Assembly: GCA_003290165.1 (NCBI GenBank)
Contig: QNQO01008281.1
Span: forward strand, 1-64,000
Source: Berberis thunbergii
Taxonomy: Eukaryota; Streptophyta; Magnoliopsida; Ranunculales; Berberidaceae
DNA length: 64,000 bases
Direction of reading: 5' to 3'
Shown one piece after another: positions 11,749 through 23,093 of the stretch. The notes beneath the pieces were generated by a model. That model searched no databases and had not been told where the DNA came from. It saw only the letters and a list, made by a program, of their open reading frames with translations. A program made the position numbers and the translations under genes. Each line of letters starts with the position of its first letter. Position 1 is the first letter of the stretch.

Positions 11749-11787
<39 letters not shown>
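11749..11787. repeat. (ATA)n microsatellite
   Basis: About 13 consecutive trinucleotide units. The run of Ile codons read on the minus strand is only this repeat translated. Confidence 0.95.
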
Positions 11788-11789
<2 letters not shown>

Positions 11790-12430
11790 GTTAGAAGACC
11801 ACCAAAAATGATATAAGAAAGCAATCATCTATATTATAAACAACGCGTCATTTTACTATTCATAAGAAATAGGGATAACAAAAGTGATAATGCTAAGTAT
11901 AGATTTATCTAATGTCAAGTATATTATCACCTAACGGCTATGTATGCTCAGCCCTAGACAATTTATCATCTTCCAATACATCTTAATTCTTATACTCTTC
12001 TTCTATTTCCATTTTTCTTCATATGCATTGTCCACCCTTTAATATCTCACATTGTTTTTTTTTTATATTCTTTTTCTATATTTTACTAAAGCTAATTTAG
12101 ATTTATACATACACATAAATTCATACTTGACCTTTTTTTGTTTATTTGACATTGAAAACAATTAAAAATTATTGACATATCATACAGACATGTGTATTAG
12201 GCAACTATGAAAAGGTAAAATACGTGTTTTTTGATAGTTGTGACATGTAAAATTTATTTATAAGAGTCAACTTTTACTATATTAAAATTTATTTTTTACT
12301 GTGAAATGAATGACTTTGTATTGTAACTTTTGTCACTGCTATTGATATCTAAGGCAGGATGAGTGTGTTCATAGAGCACAGATAAATTCAGGTTGGCATG
12401 CCACAAGGTTAATCCAAAAATAAACGAAAA

Positions 12431-12461
12431 TTCTAGGGAGCGGTTCCCTCGCTCCCTAGAA
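12431..12461. repeat. perfect 12-bp inverted repeat (hairpin)
   Basis: TTCTAGGGAGCG at 12431-12442 is followed by a 7-base loop (GTTCCCT) and its exact complement CGCTCCCTAGAA at 12450-12461. It could be a transposon-end remnant. No poly-T tract follows and no coding gene is adjacent. Confidence 0.8.
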
Positions 12462-12494
12462 GGGCTAAAAAATAAAATTGCGTCAACAACACGT

Positions 12495-13045
12495 GGGACA
12501 CACTAGTATTCCCTCTAAAAGGTATGATACCATAAAACAACTAATATTAATTTTCGTGTTTTCTTCTGATGAGGAATGTAACTATGTAGATTGATATTTA
12601 TAGTGAAATTATATCATCTAACGAGGAAATTTTGTATAAGTTACAAAATACTTTGGGAAACAAGTATAATATCTAAAATAAAACCCTCATACTAAGAAAG
12701 CAATATATATACCTACAAATATTACATGCATGGTTGTACGAGATATACACTGAATATCTTGATATGCTGAAGATGTATAAGATCCAGAGAAAACACTCTA
12801 AAGATATGGAGAATATGGAGGAGAATATATTGTAAAAGATCCGGAGATATGGAGAATCTTGAAACATCAGCTAGTTGATTAGATGATGGAAGATAACTAG
12901 GAGCAATAAACTTAGATTATCTTCTACGAACAAAATGGTATCCGAGCATTGGTCATCGGAGGTTGTGGGTTCAAGTCTCGTCCAACGCAATTACTATGAG
13001 AATTTTCAGTATTTCTTCACATTTTGTATTGAGAAGTGTTGGAAT
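12495..13045 (+). mobile_element. TRIM-like element: LTR, primer binding site, short internal region
   Basis: The block starts near CCCTCTAAAAGGTATGATACC and ends its LTR-like part at about 12930. A sequence resembling an initiator-Met tRNA primer site, TGGTATCCGAGC (12934-12945), follows. About 100 bp of internal sequence (GGTTGTGGGTTCAAGTCTCG) leads to a new LTR-like start at about 13034 (TGTTGGAATATTAA). It shares blocks with 9530-10345. Gene-free and short, it fits a TRIM, but exact borders are unclear. Confidence 0.45.
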
Positions 13046-13442
13046 ATTAATCCTACTTCAATTATCCATGAGCCTAAATTCTTCATGTGTTATCAAATGT
13101 ACATTAAAACCTCAAATACTCCCGGGACCCAAAAATTATTATCTTAGTAGGATTATCTATATATCGATAAATGAATAATTTATTGATAAATTAATATTTC
13201 ATGAATTTTTAGAAAGATTTTTTTGTTGAATAATTTAATAAATTAATATTTCATTAATGTTTAGAAAGATTTTTTTGTTTTCAAACCAAATATATGCATG
13301 TATCTTATGAAAAGCTATAGTTATAGATTCATATACTAATCAAATTTCTAATGAACATTAAAAAGAAAGATATAAGGGTTGTCAAGATTCATGTACATAC
13401 ATATTCCTAAAACTAGAAGATAAAGTGGTTTAGAATTTAATG

Positions 13443-13490
<48 letters not shown>

Positions 13491-15082
13491 TAGAACATGA
13501 TCTCTATATAAACAATCTACAAAAATAATCTATCATACCCAAAATTATGTAATCTTGTTCCTCTATGGCGTCTCATTTGAAAGAAGTGAAAAGAATCTAC
13601 ATTAACTGATGAGATGAGGAAGGCATTATTCGAGTATACTACCAAAACATTTGCAACAATAGGTTCAAGAAAATTATCAGCTCCATCAGCCAATCAACAA
13701 TATCAAACACGCTTAAAAGGTCAGCACTGCATTTGTTACATGAGGTTAAAAAAACAACAATGTTAAGAGGCACAAATCAGAAAAATATATCGAGTTAGAT
13801 AAACATTATATGAGTGGTTTTTCCAATATCAAGAGAAGGTGAATATGATTGGAGATCCAGGCCAAAGCAAAAGAGTTATTTTGTTGAAAGATGTATGGTG
13901 AAGCAGCAACTACACAATTTAGCTTCTCAAGTAGTTGGCTTGAGCATTTTATGGTAAGACATGGAATTAAGTCTTAGAAAAGGCAAAAAAATGGAATTAA
14001 GTCTTAGCAAACGTGGTGCCTGCATTGCAAAAAATCAAGGACGAGATTCAATTTAGTTTAGTTGCAAAGAAAAAACAAGCGATTGTAGAAGCATTTTTAA
14101 GGAAAAACGAAGTTTTTAGGTAAAAAGTTCATCAGATGCAGTATGAATTTGTATGTACTAATTTTTTTTTGTATTTTAATAAGTTATTAATTTATATATT
14201 CGATTGGCCCTAAAGAAAGTTACAAAAATATCATCATATGCATTAACAGAAAATAATAATTTTAATACAAAGGCTCGAAATGAGACTGAAGTTAATTATT
14301 ATCTTAGCGTGGTTATTACTTTATTGAAAATTCATTTATCAAATTTTTTTGTAGTACCGTGTGATTTATGATGTAGTTGTACTATTGGTACCTCCACTGA
14401 TGTATGTTGTAGTCTAACGCCTCTATTCTCGCTTCTGTTTGATATGTGGTTACATTCACCCTCGCTTCAGCTTGATCCTCGCTTTCACTTGATATGTGAT
14501 TAGATTCGCCCTATACAAGTACAATCTTTTTAGAGAATTGATAATTTATCATACTTCAAGTCAACACCAACTCAAATGGAGTAACTCAAACAATATTTTA
14601 GATATGCAGCCGAGTCACATTCTCAAATGGAGTAACTAAAACAATGATTTAGATATGAGTTTGTATCACATTCTAACGTATATCTCGAGAATAATTGTTT
14701 TGAGGAGAACACACTCTGGTGTTGGTCCGCACAATTCCTAAAAAAAATTCAACTAAATTATAGCTAAGATGAATATGAATTAGCATTACAACAAAATTGT
14801 AGGGAAGTCCACCTATATTCATGAAAAAACTGGTTTTAGAAACTGAAGCCCTTATTCTTTTGAATGAACATCAATTTTGAAAATGAAAATAATGTCATTC
14901 CTTAATGTGGTCTACAATACAAAGACATGCTTCTGAAGGCATGGTACATTGACAAACTAAGGCTCTGTTAGGTACATGTAAAATAGTGCATTTTTGCAAA
15001 TTGATGTAGATGGATTAGTTTGCAAGCATTACTTTATGGACCCTTGGTAATACTAATAAATGGATACAAATCAGACAAGTGA
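13046..15082. other. stretch without a recognisable gene, with a (TA)n run
   Basis: AT-rich DNA with a (TA)n microsatellite at 13446-13488. No coding homology, terminal repeats or RNA genes are recognised. Around 14420-14640 several phrases are repeated loosely (TCTTGATATGTGATTAGATTC-like, CAAATGGAGTAACT twice). Confidence 0.45.
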
Positions 15083-15325
15083 TTGTGGGCGTTTGGTGAT
15101 GGTGATTGCAAATGTGGGCAATGATAATGGTGATGGTTGTTAAAATGGCGGTAGTGGTGGTTGCGGCAATAGTAGTAGTGAAAGTGGTGGTAGTTGTGGT
15201 GATTATGCTATAGTCATAGTGGTGGTGGTGGTTATGTTATGATAGTTTTGGTGATAATAATGGTGGTGGTGGCGATGACAGTTATGGCGTTATTGGTGAA
15301 GTTAGCGGTGGTTGTGGTGAGTATG
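15083..15325 (+). repeat. GGT/GTG-rich low-complexity tract
   Basis: About 240 bases dominated by GGTGGT, GTGGTTATG, GATGGTG and GTAGTAGTG. The plus strand is nearly devoid of C. It lies directly before the left side of the CACTA remnant. It could encode a glycine/valine-rich run in some frames but has no clean open frame. Confidence 0.75.
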
Positions 15326-16147
15326 CTAAAAAAAACTCTAGAGTGACACGTAACACGATGAAATGATTTTGTCGCTCAGATGAACCATTCATTATTGTCG
15401 CGCTTTGTAAAAAATGGCTAACTAGATAAAGCGACAAAACGTTTGTCGCATAAATTACACTAACGCGACGAAACTTAACCCTTCATCACAGAAATATTGC
15501 GCGACAAAAGTGTTTTCGCATGAAACAAGCATTTTCGTTGCCATAAAATGACATTAACATTTTAAATTGCCTGCTTTTAATGACCAACTTAAATATAATA
15601 TGGCGACGAAACAATTCATCGCACAAAATTTGACTTGTTTATCTTCTTCACGAAGTAGAACAACCAAATTTGTGTTTTTCATTATTTTCTCCTCTCGATG
15701 GATCTCTCTTTCACTATACACTACAAATCTCCAACCTTAAGGCTCCATCCCTCCCCACCTGCGTCGCTACCCACCTTCAATCTCCTCTCTCTCACTGGAT
15801 AACTATGAGAAAATTGCTAAAAAACAATTTAAGATATTCATGCGATTAGGTTGCGATCGTAGGATTTTCAGGAGCGTCTCATATTGTTCTTTGAGTGCAT
15901 ACTAGATATTTATTAATAATATTTACATCGTGCACTTGAAGAACTATAATGAAATGTTGCCGAAATTTTCCCACATCAAAACCTAATCACGTTAGTGTCG
16001 TTAACTACGGCACACAAATTTTCACTCCCGAATCATAGGACCTTAACATAGGCATAAAGCGATGGAGATATAACTAACTTGAATTCTCATGTTTTGATTA
16101 TAATTTAAAAACAGACGAAATGGAAAGACATAGTAGATACAAAACCC

Positions 16148-16640
16148 AGACAAATGTAGTATTGAATATTTAGCTGGGATCATGAACTTCGTCGAGTTTG
16201 CAAGGACACATGTCACTGGTATAACGAATCATATCAAGTGTCTGTGCCAAAGTTGCAACAATTGTTCATGGCAGACATTCACTACAATTTGATATCATTT
16301 GGCGAGAAATTGGATGATTCAAAATTATACAAGGTGGATTTATTATGGGGAACAACATGAGTTTTGTTTAACTTCACTATGTTTCAAGCCACTTGTGCAT
16401 CACATTGATGAAATGTCCGCGGATTATAATGACCAAGTTATGGGTATAATAAATTACACTTATCCGTTCGCATCAATGAACGACAGGAGTTGCCATACCT
16501 ACATAATGCAAAGTCAACGCACACTGTGAGTCACATGAGGTGGCACAAGGAAGGAATGGTTGATGATGATTTTTTGAGACATTTTGCAGACCAAGACTTG
16601 AAAAACATTTGATAATATGTACCATGATTTTTACCGTATA
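16148..16640 (+). pseudogene. CACTA transposase (TNPD-like) remnant, Transpos_assoc domain
   Basis: Readable pieces match the N-terminal transposase-associated domain of plant CACTA transposases. One frame gives YLAGIMNFVEFARTHV, then IKCLCQSCNNC with its zinc-binding Cys pattern, a stop, and YTRWIYYGE, parallel to the family's YTRWIWHGE. Further on, SHMRWHKEG and, after a frame change, KTFDNMYHDF correspond to the conserved SMRWHKEG...WKTFDEMYPHF block. The two blocks are normally hundreds of residues apart, so an internal deletion and several frameshifts and stops have destroyed the gene. The catalytic core is missing. Confidence 0.75.
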
Positions 16641-17603
16641 TAAGGATAGAAGTGTATGACATTATTAATTACATAATGATATCAAAATTTTCCCTAAAAT
16701 AAACAAATCTGATGTTTGCGTGACAAAATAAACTAATTTCGCCCTCTAAATGGGGAAGCTTGTGCTTCGGCAATAACGGGGACTAGTGACAATGATATTG
16801 TGATTGGTCTTCATTTATTCATGAAAGAACAATTGAAGTCATCTTCATCAAATAAGTATTTGTATGTTTGTAATATTCCTTGAATTTCAACACGGTTCCA
16901 TTCAGTTGCGACATTAGTCAAATTGGATTTCCATTGTCATAATTTATCGTTGTAATCGGATTCATGTAGGTTGTTATATTTTTCTGTTAAAGTTGTTTGT
17001 CTCATTAATTACATTGGTCATGATGGTCTCAATGATTGTCATTTCCTATATTATTTCAGGTTTTCGTTATTTATCTTGTTATACTATTGTAATTGAAGGT
17101 AATGGACTCAAACAATTAGCCTTGCAGAGTGTACTAATTAAACCATTTTTTTAGGTAAGGTTGTGGTTTTATTTGAAAACTAATTGATTTTCTTTTCTGA
17201 GTTGAGCAGGTCATGCAAATTGCTTACATGTTCAGTGAAAGGAATTGCGCAATTAGTTCAATAGAATTGATTAATTCATTTACAGATTCCACTTTTGCTG
17301 ATAATTTATTTTGGATGAGCTAATTATTTAACTCCATGGACAATGCATTTCTCATAATTCAACTTGATCTAACTAAATTCACATATATTTTTGTTCAATA
17401 TGAGATTAAATGTTCCTAATGATAGTATCGTTTAAAGTTTTTATTATTTTGGTTCAAATGGCTTCTTTGATGTCAAGGAAATATAAGCTTGAAATTGTTG
17501 TTGCTAGTAGTTCAACCATGGCTCCTCCTCTGCCCATCGTAGCTCATGGGGCCACTTATGCTCCCGCTACGAGGGGTGCTTCTAGTTGTGCTCCCTTTGC
17601 ACG

Positions 17604-18162
17604 TGGAAATTTCCAACACTTTTAATGTTGTTGATTTGTATGAGTTCCGTGAGGATGGGGCTATCAATCTTGACAATGACTCGAAGTCGAGTTGTTCTGA
17701 AGTGGAAGAGACTGATGTAGAACATATGGATGAATTGATTGAAGAAATGATAGACTGACGAAAGACAAAATGACATAACCGAAATTTATAGATTTGGCGT
17801 CCGAGTTTAGAATGAGGCATGCAATACCTTTTAAAATAGGGAAACCATGTTACTACTACAACTCACTACTATGTTGTGATGTATGATTGATTTTAGGCGC
17901 TTGAGATTGTTTAGGTTTCCAAAACAACACTTTACTGTTTTGTAATAAAATTTTAGTTTCTATTTTCCAAATAGTATTTTAGGTTAGTTTCTAATAGAAT
18001 TGTAGTTTTTATTTCTCATTAGACCTTTGATTTCCTAAGGGTACTAGGACAATTTAAGGTTGGATTACGTCTTGTTCAAGGAATTATTCAATCAATTATT
18101 ATTCAAAGAAACTTTTGTGTTCTGCCTTTTCTGATGAATCTCATATTGTTTTTGTTGGGTCA
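17604..18162 (+). repeat. 5' LTR of the gypsy element
   Basis: Runs from TGGAAATTTCCAACAC to GTTGGGTCA. It is collinear with 22099-22557 plus 22970-23093. Its first 150 bases still read as the C-terminal end of integrase (NVVDLYEFRED, then acidic residues to a stop near 17757), because the polyprotein frame extends into the LTR. Confidence 0.85.
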
Positions 18163-18165
18163 AGT

Positions 18166-18180
18166 GGTACCAGAGTGGGT
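18166..18180 (+). other. primer binding site of the gypsy element
   Basis: TGGTACCAGAGTGGG starts four bases after the 5' LTR and resembles TGGTATCAGAGC, the usual complement to the 3' end of plant initiator Met tRNA. Confidence 0.6.
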
Positions 18181-18209
18181 TTCTCCCACTTTGTTATCTT
18201 TGATTTATA

Positions 18210-18690
18210 TCTATGGGTGAACATGGTGGAAACGGTGTTCCTATTACTCGAGCAAATTTGGATGCCTAGAATGCTCGTGTAGATGCGCTGACCAACCAAT
18301 TCGAGAGATTCGTGAGTTAATACGACAAGTTGTCGGAGGAAACACTGGAGGTAGCAATGGAGGAGATAAAAGATGCAATGGTCGAAGAGGTAATCTAGGA
18401 GAAAACAGAAGAAGGTTTCATGTTTAGGAGAGTGAGTCTTAATCAAAAGAGGAAGTCGAGGAACCACCGCTAGACAATTATCCGAATCATCAAAATAACA
18501 ATTACCGTCACAATAATTTTGACGATTATCATATCAAAGCTGACATGCCAAACTTTTCAAGAAATCTAAAAGTTGAAGATTTCTTGATTGGGTGGTGGAA
18601 ATATAGAGGTTTTTCGAGATCATGGAGGTTACGGAATCCAAGATGGGTTCTTTCCGATTGAAAACTTTTGTAGGTGTTTAGTGGGATTAA
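18210..18690 (+). pseudogene. gypsy gag remnant
   Basis: Starts at an ATG near 18213 and contains several stops. The piece with YHIKADMPNFSRNLKVEDFL and WRLRNPRW near 18530-18650 corresponds to the start of the Retrotrans_gag domain of plant gypsy elements (typically D.R.KA.IP.F.GNL..E.FLDW). The rest of gag is deleted. A SINE is inserted at the end of this piece. Confidence 0.7.
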
Positions 18691-18705
18691 CTACAACAAA
18701 CATTT

Positions 18706-18878
18706 TTTTTTGAAAGGCAAGCCGGTGTTTTATAGGATTCGTAACCTATCCCCCGAGGTGCCGCCTATAGGCCAACATCACCCCGAAAGAAAATATGCCG
18801 CCGGAGGGTCTCGAAGCAAGGACCTGGGGATAAATCCCACAAGGCCTTAACCACTCGACCAAAACTCCTTTGGCATAG
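18706..18878 (-). mobile_element. tRNA-derived SINE, family 1, copy 2
   Basis: Same family and orientation as 1335-1503: minus-strand head with TTGGTCGAGTGGTTAAGGCC, B-box-like region GGTCCTTGCTTCGAGACC, shared GCCGGCTTGCC end and short poly-A. It is flanked by a perfect 15-bp duplication CTACAACAAACATTT at 18691-18705 and 18879-18893. It is inserted into the internal region of the gypsy element and is therefore younger. Confidence 0.88.
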
Positions 18879-19019
18879 CTACAACAAACATTTGTTATAG
18901 GTGCAACAAACTTGAGCTCCGTTCCAACGTCTGTTCTGAGAGAAAACAAACCAATTTACTAGAAGCTGGTTGTGAAAATTATGACGAAGAAGAAGACGAA
19001 TGTATTTCAATGATGACTA

Positions 19020-22000
19020 TGGATGGGCTACATTCGCAGTAGAAGAGGGCATGGAAATGTTTGTTTTGGTCTTATAGCGAGTGTTGTTGACATAAAAAAA
19101 AAGAGGGCAACGACATAGTATTTTCCGATCACTTTGTTTAGCCAAGAATAAACTCTGCGATGTGATTGTAGACAACAGAAGTATCGAGAATTTTGTGTCA
19201 AAAAATTGGAGGAGTATTTATAGTTGCCTATAGAGCCACACAGCGCAACATATTCGCTTGGTTGAGTGAAAAAAGACCATTCGTTTGTATTGCTGAGATA
19301 TGTCGCGTGCCATTATCCATTGGTAACCATTACAAAGATGATGTATTATGTGATGTGATCGATATGGATGTTTGCCATATTTTATTGGGTTGTCCTTGGC
19401 AATATGATGTGGATACTACATTGAAAGTTGTTTTAATGTTGTGATTTCTAGTTGAAAAAAATCATAAAATTGATCTAGCTATTAAATTGAAATCTGAGAG
19501 TTTGTCTAAAGGAAATAGTTCTAACTTTCTAACTTTGATTGACAATGAGTGTGAGATTATTGAGTCAATCAAGAATCTGATGTTTTCTATCCAGGGGTAG
19601 TAAAATGATTGTTGGCAGCGAATAAAGAAAAAAAGACAATACCTATTGAAGTGCAGCAGTTGTTGGGCGAAGTTGAGGAAATTATTTCAAAAGAGTTCTC
19701 TCAGGGCTTCCACCTATGAGAGATATACAACATCAAATAGATTTGGTCCCCAACGCTAGCCTACTGAATCTCCTCATTACCGTATGAGCCCGAAGGAGAA
19801 TGAAATTCTGCGGGAACATATTGAAGAGTTGTTGCGGAAGGGATTAATAAGAGAGAGTATGAATCCAAGTGCAGTACTCGTCGTTTTAGTTTCGAAGAAG
19901 GAGAATACTTGGCGAACGTGTGTCGATAGTTGGGCACTCAACAAAATCACTATAAAATACAAATTTCCTATACATCATTTATAAGACATATTGGATGTGC
20001 TTGAGGGTTTAAATGTGTTAAAAAAGCTAGACCTGCGAAGTGGATATCACCATATTTGAATCAAGCATGGAGATAAATGGAAAACAGCTTTCAAAAGCAA
20101 AGATGGATTGTACGAGTGGTTGGTGATGAAATTCGGATTGTCCAATGCACCAAGCACCTTTGTGAGACTTATGAATTAGGTTCTTCGTCCATTTATTGGT
20201 TCCTTTGTAGTAGTTTATTTTGATGATATTTTAATTTACAGCAAAATAAAAACGGAACACTTAATTCATTTGAGGAAAGTCTTAGGTATATTGAAAGAAA
20301 ATAAGTTGTTTATGAATTTGAAGAAATGTATTTTTTGCACACATAAGCTATTGTTTTTGGGTTTTGTTATTAGTGAGGAAGGAATACAGGTGGATGGCGA
20401 GAAGGTGAAAGCAATCCTTGAATGGCTAACTCTGAAGTCAGTTCTTGAAGTGAGAAGTTTCCACGGGTTAGCAACTTTTTATAGGCGATTCGTATGGCAT
20501 TTCATTACCATTGCAGCATCTATCACGAAATATTTGAAGAAAGACAAGTTTAGTTGGGGGCGAGCAAAAAAAGAGTTTTGCCCTTATCAAATAAAAGGTT
20601 TGCACTACTCTAATTCTAGCTCTCTCTAACTTTGAGAATGTTTTTGAGGTTGAATGTGATGCTAGTGGAGTGGAAGTAGGAGTTATGCTCAATCAAAAGA
20701 AGAAACTAGTCGCCTTTTTTCCTGAAAAATTAAGCGAAACCTGACAGACATGGAGTACTTTGACCAAGAATTGTATGCAGTTGTTAGAGCTTTAAAGCAA
20801 TGGGAACGCTACCTTCTTCAAAGGGAGTTTGTTGTTTTGTATACAAATCATCAAGGCTTTGAAGTTTTTTAACAATCAAAAAAAATGTTGATAAGATGCA
20901 TGTAAGATGGGTTTTTCTATAGAAATTTTCATTTGTCATTAAGCACAAAAATATGATGCTTTGAATCGGGTTGCTAGTGCTCTTAGTAGAAGGGCTTCTT
21001 TGTTGATTACCCTTGCCCAAGAAGTTGTGTAATTCGAATGCTTGAAGGAATTATATGAAGTTGATGACAACTTTAAAGAAATTTGAATAAAATGTGTTAA
21101 TCATGAACCAGTGGCAGATTATCTTATCAGTGAAGGATACTTGTCCAAAGGCAATAAGTTGTGCATCCCTATCTATTCCTTACATGAGAAAGTAATTCAA
21201 GATTTGTATAAAGGAGGACTGACTAGTCAATTGGGTCAAGATAAAACTATAGCAAGCTTGGACGAACGATTTTATTGGCCTCGGTTGAAGCGTGGTGTGG
21301 GGAATATTGTGAGAAAATGTTACATTTACTATGGATTTGTGCTAGGATTACCCCGAACACAAAGGGGCGTTGATTATGTTTTTGTCATGGTTGACGGGTT
21401 TTCCAAGATGGAGCTTTTTTTATAGCATGCAATAAGATAGTTTATGCATATTTTTCAGGGAAGTTGTTCGTTTCCATGAAGTTCCTAAATCCATTACTTC
21501 TAACCGCGATACTATGTTTTTAAGCTATTTTTGGATTACTTTGTCGAAGTTGTTTAACACTATTTTGAATCAAAGTAGCAATGCTCACCCGCAAACAAAC
21601 GTCCAAACTGAAATTACAAATTTTACTTTGGGAAATATGTCTTGCAGTGTTTGTAGTGAAAAGCCCAAATAGTGGGATTATGCACTTCTATAGGTGGAGT
21701 TTGCTTATAACAATGCAGACCACAGTGCAACGGGAAGATCGTCATTTTCCATTGTTTATACAACAGTTCCAAACCATGTAGTGGACTTGGTGAAGTTGCC
21801 TAGAGCCCAAGTAATGAGTGTTGCTACAAAACATATGGTTGCAGATGTCGTGGCTATCAAAGATATGGTTAAATATGGTTAAACAAAACATGGAGGAGAC
21901 TAATGTCAAATATAAAGTTGTACTAGACAAACACAACAGAGTGAAGGTGCTTGAAGAAGAGATTTGGTGATGGTGTTCTTGAGAGGGAAAAGGTTTCTAG

Positions 22001-22280
22001 TGGGTACATACGGAAAATTGCAGCCAAATAAGTATAGTTCTTACAAGGTGCATTGCAAATCAATGACAATGCATATATCATCGACTTGCCTGATTACATG
22101 GGAATTTCCAACACTTTCAATATTGTTGATTTATATGAGTTTCGTGAAAATGGGACTATTTATCCTGACAATAACTCGGGGTCGGGTTCTTCTGAAGTGG
22201 AAGGGAATGATGTAGAACATATGACTGAAATAATTGAAGATATGATGGACCAAACGAAAGACAAAATAACGTAATCAAAT
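19020..22280 (+). pseudogene. gypsy pol remnant: protease, reverse transcriptase, RNase H, integrase
   Basis: Protease-like end at 19190-19440 (LSIGNHYKDDVLCDVIDMDV, ILLGCPWQYDVDTT). Reverse transcriptase at 19780-20350 ([36 protein letters not shown], the catalytic YFDDILIYS near 20215-20240, CIFCTHKLLFLGFVI). RNase H at 20635-21030 ([38 protein letters not shown]). Integrase from 21110 ([28 protein letters not shown], then [20 protein letters not shown], later [11 protein letters not shown]). The segment carrying the first integrase catalytic Asp is deleted between 21330 and 21340. Stops and frameshifts are frequent. The frame ends at 22272-22274, inside the 3' LTR. Confidence 0.9.
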
Positions 22281-23093
22281 TTTATAGATTTTTCGTCCGA
22301 GCTCGAAATGAGGCATGCAATACCTTTTCAAAAAAGGAAACCACATTACGGGTACAACTCACCACTATGTTGTGATGTATGGTTGATTTTAGGCGTTTTA
22401 GATAATTTAGGTTTCCAAAACAACACTTTACTATTTTGAAATAGAATTTTAGTTTCTATTTTCCAAATAGTATTTTAGTTTAGTTTTTAATATGATTATA
22501 GTTTTTATTTCCCAATAGACCTTGGATTTTCTAAGGCTAATAGGACAATCCAAGGTTTTTTTTTTTTTTTGTTAACTGGGTCGTTGGCCCTTTTTATTTA
22601 TTTATTAATCCATGCCCGAAGGCTACATGACTGACCCTATAGGGTTAACCAAATCAGGCCCGAAGACTACAATATTATTGCCACTTAATATCCCCGTCGC
22701 CTCCATCTCGCATAGAGACTTGCTTTCTCTCCGATCCATCGCCTCCAATTTGCATTAAGACTCGTTTTCACTTTGCTCGGGTCTAGTCTATCTAAGCAGC
22801 TGCATTCAATACCCGAAGGCTTATCAATGGCAGAGCAAATGTGCTCCTAATAATCGGGCGAAAACTCACAAAATCCTAACTGATGAGTCTCGAACCCACG
22901 ACCTCTCACAAGGAGAGTGGATGTCCGACCATTTGAGTTACAATTGGTGGACTAGGACAATCCAAGGTTGGTTAACTCTTTAAATTGCTTTCATGTATTG
23001 TTCAAATAATTATTCAATCAATTATTATTCAAAAAACCTTTGTGTTCTGTCTTTTCTGGTGGATTACAGATTGTTTTTATTTGTGTTGCGTCA
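22099..23093 (+). repeat. 3' LTR of the gypsy element, containing a SINE
   Basis: Collinear with the 5' LTR from TGGGAATTTCCAACAC to GTTGCGTCA. The match is broken at 22558-22952 by a SINE and resumes with GGTTAACTCTTTAAATTGC. It includes the last coding stretch of the polyprotein up to 22274. Confidence 0.85.
22558..22952 (-). mobile_element. tRNA-derived SINE, family 2, full length
   Basis: About 395 bp on the minus strand. The head reads TTGTAACTCAAATGGTCGGA (A-box-like) and GAGGTCGTGGGTTCGAGACT (B-box-like), and the tail is poly-A (T run 22556-22570 on the plus strand). A perfect 17-bp target duplication TAGGACAATCCAAGGTT flanks it (22541-22557 and 22953-22969). It lies within the gypsy 3' LTR. 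A truncated relative is at 7912-8110. Confidence 0.88.

Larger units (their letters stand above)
17604..23093 (+). mobile_element. Ty3/gypsy LTR retrotransposon, degenerate
   Basis: The 5' LTR is at 17604-18162 and the 3' LTR at 22099-23093 (the latter enlarged by a SINE). Just after the 5' LTR, GTGGTACCAGAG resembles a primer site for initiator Met tRNA. Inside, the order is Gag, protease, reverse transcriptase, RNase H, integrase, which defines Ty3/gypsy. Many frameshifts and stops occur. No 5-bp target duplication is obvious (GCACG on the left, GTTCC on the right). The two LTRs differ at many positions, so the insertion is old. It sits inside the CACTA accessory gene. Confidence 0.9.

Noticed and set aside
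11573..11824. Minus-strand frame with a poly-isoleucine run
   Set aside because: It is the (ATA)n microsatellite translated.
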